From Candidatus Thiodictyon syntrophicum (lineage in GTDB: Bacteria > Pseudomonadota > Gammaproteobacteria > Chromatiales > Chromatiaceae), in contig NZ_CP020371.1 in assembly GCF_002813775.1 (NCBI RefSeq), positions 186,001 to 250,000 of the forward strand: a stretch of DNA of 64,000 nt. The letters are read 5' to 3'. Shown piece by piece: positions 63,213 through 64,000 of the stretch. The notes under the pieces are model-generated. The model worked only from the letters and a program-made list of their open reading frames with translations. It was not told where the DNA came from and did not search any database. Numbering within the stretch: position 1 is the first letter of the stretch; each line of letters begins with the position of its first letter. Made by a program: the position numbers and the translations under genes.

Positions 63213-63604
63213 GGGCGCCTGCCTCTGGGCTTGCTTGGTGCGGACAGTAGCACCTGTTAAGTGGTCTGCCAACATCGCTGACAACGGGAAGCGAGCCAAA
63301 GGAAGAAATTCTTAAGGGGACCGCAGTGATAGCCGCTTCCTCGGGGGTCTCACGCCAGATCCGAGACCTTGACCGTTGCGCGTGACGCCGGGACATACAT
63401 GCGTGGAGTCCGGTATGGGGTGACTTGCGGTCTCTGACCGAGAAACCGCGGACGGCGGCTCCGGGTCGTGAGTGGTCTTCCGCCTGAGGGCCGCTGAATT
63501 GATCCGGTCCTGACGGGCCACCGTCCCGGCGCCACTCGTGATCCTCAGCGAACCGAGCACCGAAGCACCTCACCAACATCCGCAGCACCAGGTATGCCGG
63601 TGAC
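63213..63604. other. gene-free stretch
   Basis: About 390 bp between the toxin-antitoxin pair and the ICE membrane protein. Short frames are present on both strands but none has a ribosome site or a convincing composition. It must hold the promoter of the phd-parE unit near 63213-63260; none was identified with confidence. Confidence 0.5.
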
Positions 63605-64000
63605 TTACAAACGCTTCTGGCTGTTTGCAAGCACAAGCCCCAAAAGCACGGCGACGACGACCACCCCGACCGGCACGCCCGTCGCCGGTAGCGGGATGGG
63701 AGCAACCAACAGCATCAAGGTCCCGATCAGTATCCAAAGCAGCGCCCGCACCGCCCAGAAATGAATCAGCGGACTGGCATAAGAAAAGCCGTGCTGCCGG
63801 ATACGCCGCCGTAACCACGCATCGTACGCGGCGGCCACGCCCAGGATCAGGCTGAACGGCCACCAGAAGAGCAGGACCGCCAGGCGCTGACAGGCCTGCC
63901 CGAGCGACCACCACACCACCTGCACCCGCCCCGCGAGCCAGGGCCAGACCGGGCTGTCCGCCAATTTCTCCAACCCCGCCCCGGCCATCCGCTGATCGGG
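63605..64000 (-). CDS. integrating-conjugative-element membrane protein (DUF4400/TIGR03747-like), possibly partial
   Basis: Frame open from the right edge, stop at 63605; first internal ATG at 63988 gives 127 aa. FWWPFSLILGVAAAYDAWLRRRIRQHG followed by a TM pair (HFWAVRALLWILIGTLMLLV, GVVVVAVLLGLVLA) is the hallmark of DUF4400/ICE membrane proteins found in SXT- and PFGI-type elements. Family members are longer at the N-terminus, so the start may lie outside the window. Confidence 0.75.
   Translation of the reverse strand, partial: PDQRMAGAGLEKLADSPVWPWLAGRVQVVWWSLGQACQRLAVLLFWWPFSLILGVAAAYDAWLRRRIRQHGFSYASPLIHFWAVRALLWILIGTLMLLVAPIPLPATGVPVGVVVVAVLLGLVLANSQKRL

Noticed and set aside
63312-63560. 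82-aa minus-strand frame before the ICE membrane protein
   Set aside because: No ribosome site, no motifs, Arg/Ser/Pro-rich composition typical of random frames in GC-rich DNA.

Overview
The window is GC-rich, gammaproteobacterial-looking accessory DNA. The F-type conjugation genes, PRTRC-type ParB, Rpn-family nucleases and DUF3240-linked metal efflux would fit a purple sulfur bacterium (Chromatiaceae) or a relative. That placement is an inference from gene families; there is no rRNA or housekeeping gene to confirm it. The DNA is best read as part of a conjugative plasmid or integrative conjugative element, heavily rebuilt by insertion sequences. Nearly every broken gene here can be explained by a specific insertion, and in four cases the target site duplication is visible and the gene regains its frame when the element is removed.

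Layout. (1) 1-9560: plasmid/ICE maintenance region. A PRTRC-type ParB runs off the left edge on the minus strand. A plus-strand operon of small unknown genes follows, its first gene split by an IS701-like element, and it ends in a DNA methyltransferase-helicase fusion that carries a frameshift. (2) 9557-16257: a broken kfrA, then copy A of a 4.6-kb module: small membrane protein, Rpn nuclease, 370-aa unknown protein, DUF2384 antitoxin with palindromic operator, GNAT/RHH toxin-antitoxin, and a kfrA 3' fragment. An IS4-family element has destroyed the copy A toxin. (3) 16340-31864: an IS91-family element with a near-consensus LexA box upstream of its transposase, then about 13 kb of Mu-like head genes (gp28, gp29, a MuF protein with a toxin-like tail, gpG, gpI protease/scaffold, decoration protein, gpT, HU-like, gp36, a collagen-like fibre). 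The phage block is closed on the right by a 731-bp repeat of the IS91 3' end. A second, identical IS4-family element splits gpT. (4) 31923-40463: a two-component system and an HME-RND heavy-metal efflux operon ending in DUF3240. (5) 40591-45719: two small minus-strand genes, then copy B of the 4.6-kb module with its toxin intact. (6) 46066-50078: an AbiE-type toxin-antitoxin whose toxin carries WYL and zinc-ribbon domains, a 194-bp MITE with the same ends as the IS701-like element, and a decayed Rpn/DUF4351 gene. (7) 50276-57800: minus-strand F-type conjugation genes traL-traE-traK-traB followed by two receiver-like proteins lacking the phospho-acceptor aspartate; the last is split by a third kind of IS. 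(8) 58009-64000: a 1514-aa GHKL ATPase/nuclease fusion, a ParE/Phd toxin-antitoxin pair, and an ICE membrane protein at the right edge.

How it works together. ParB and KfrA (maintenance) and TraLEKB (transfer) are the backbone. Metal efflux, the methyltransferase-helicase, AbiE and the GHKL-nuclease are cargo, mostly anti-phage or stress functions, and several toxin-antitoxin pairs would stabilise the element. The strongest candidate for an undescribed system is the GHKL ATPase/PD-(D/E)XK-like fusion next to ParE/Phd. The duplicated Rpn/unknown/antitoxin module is the second.
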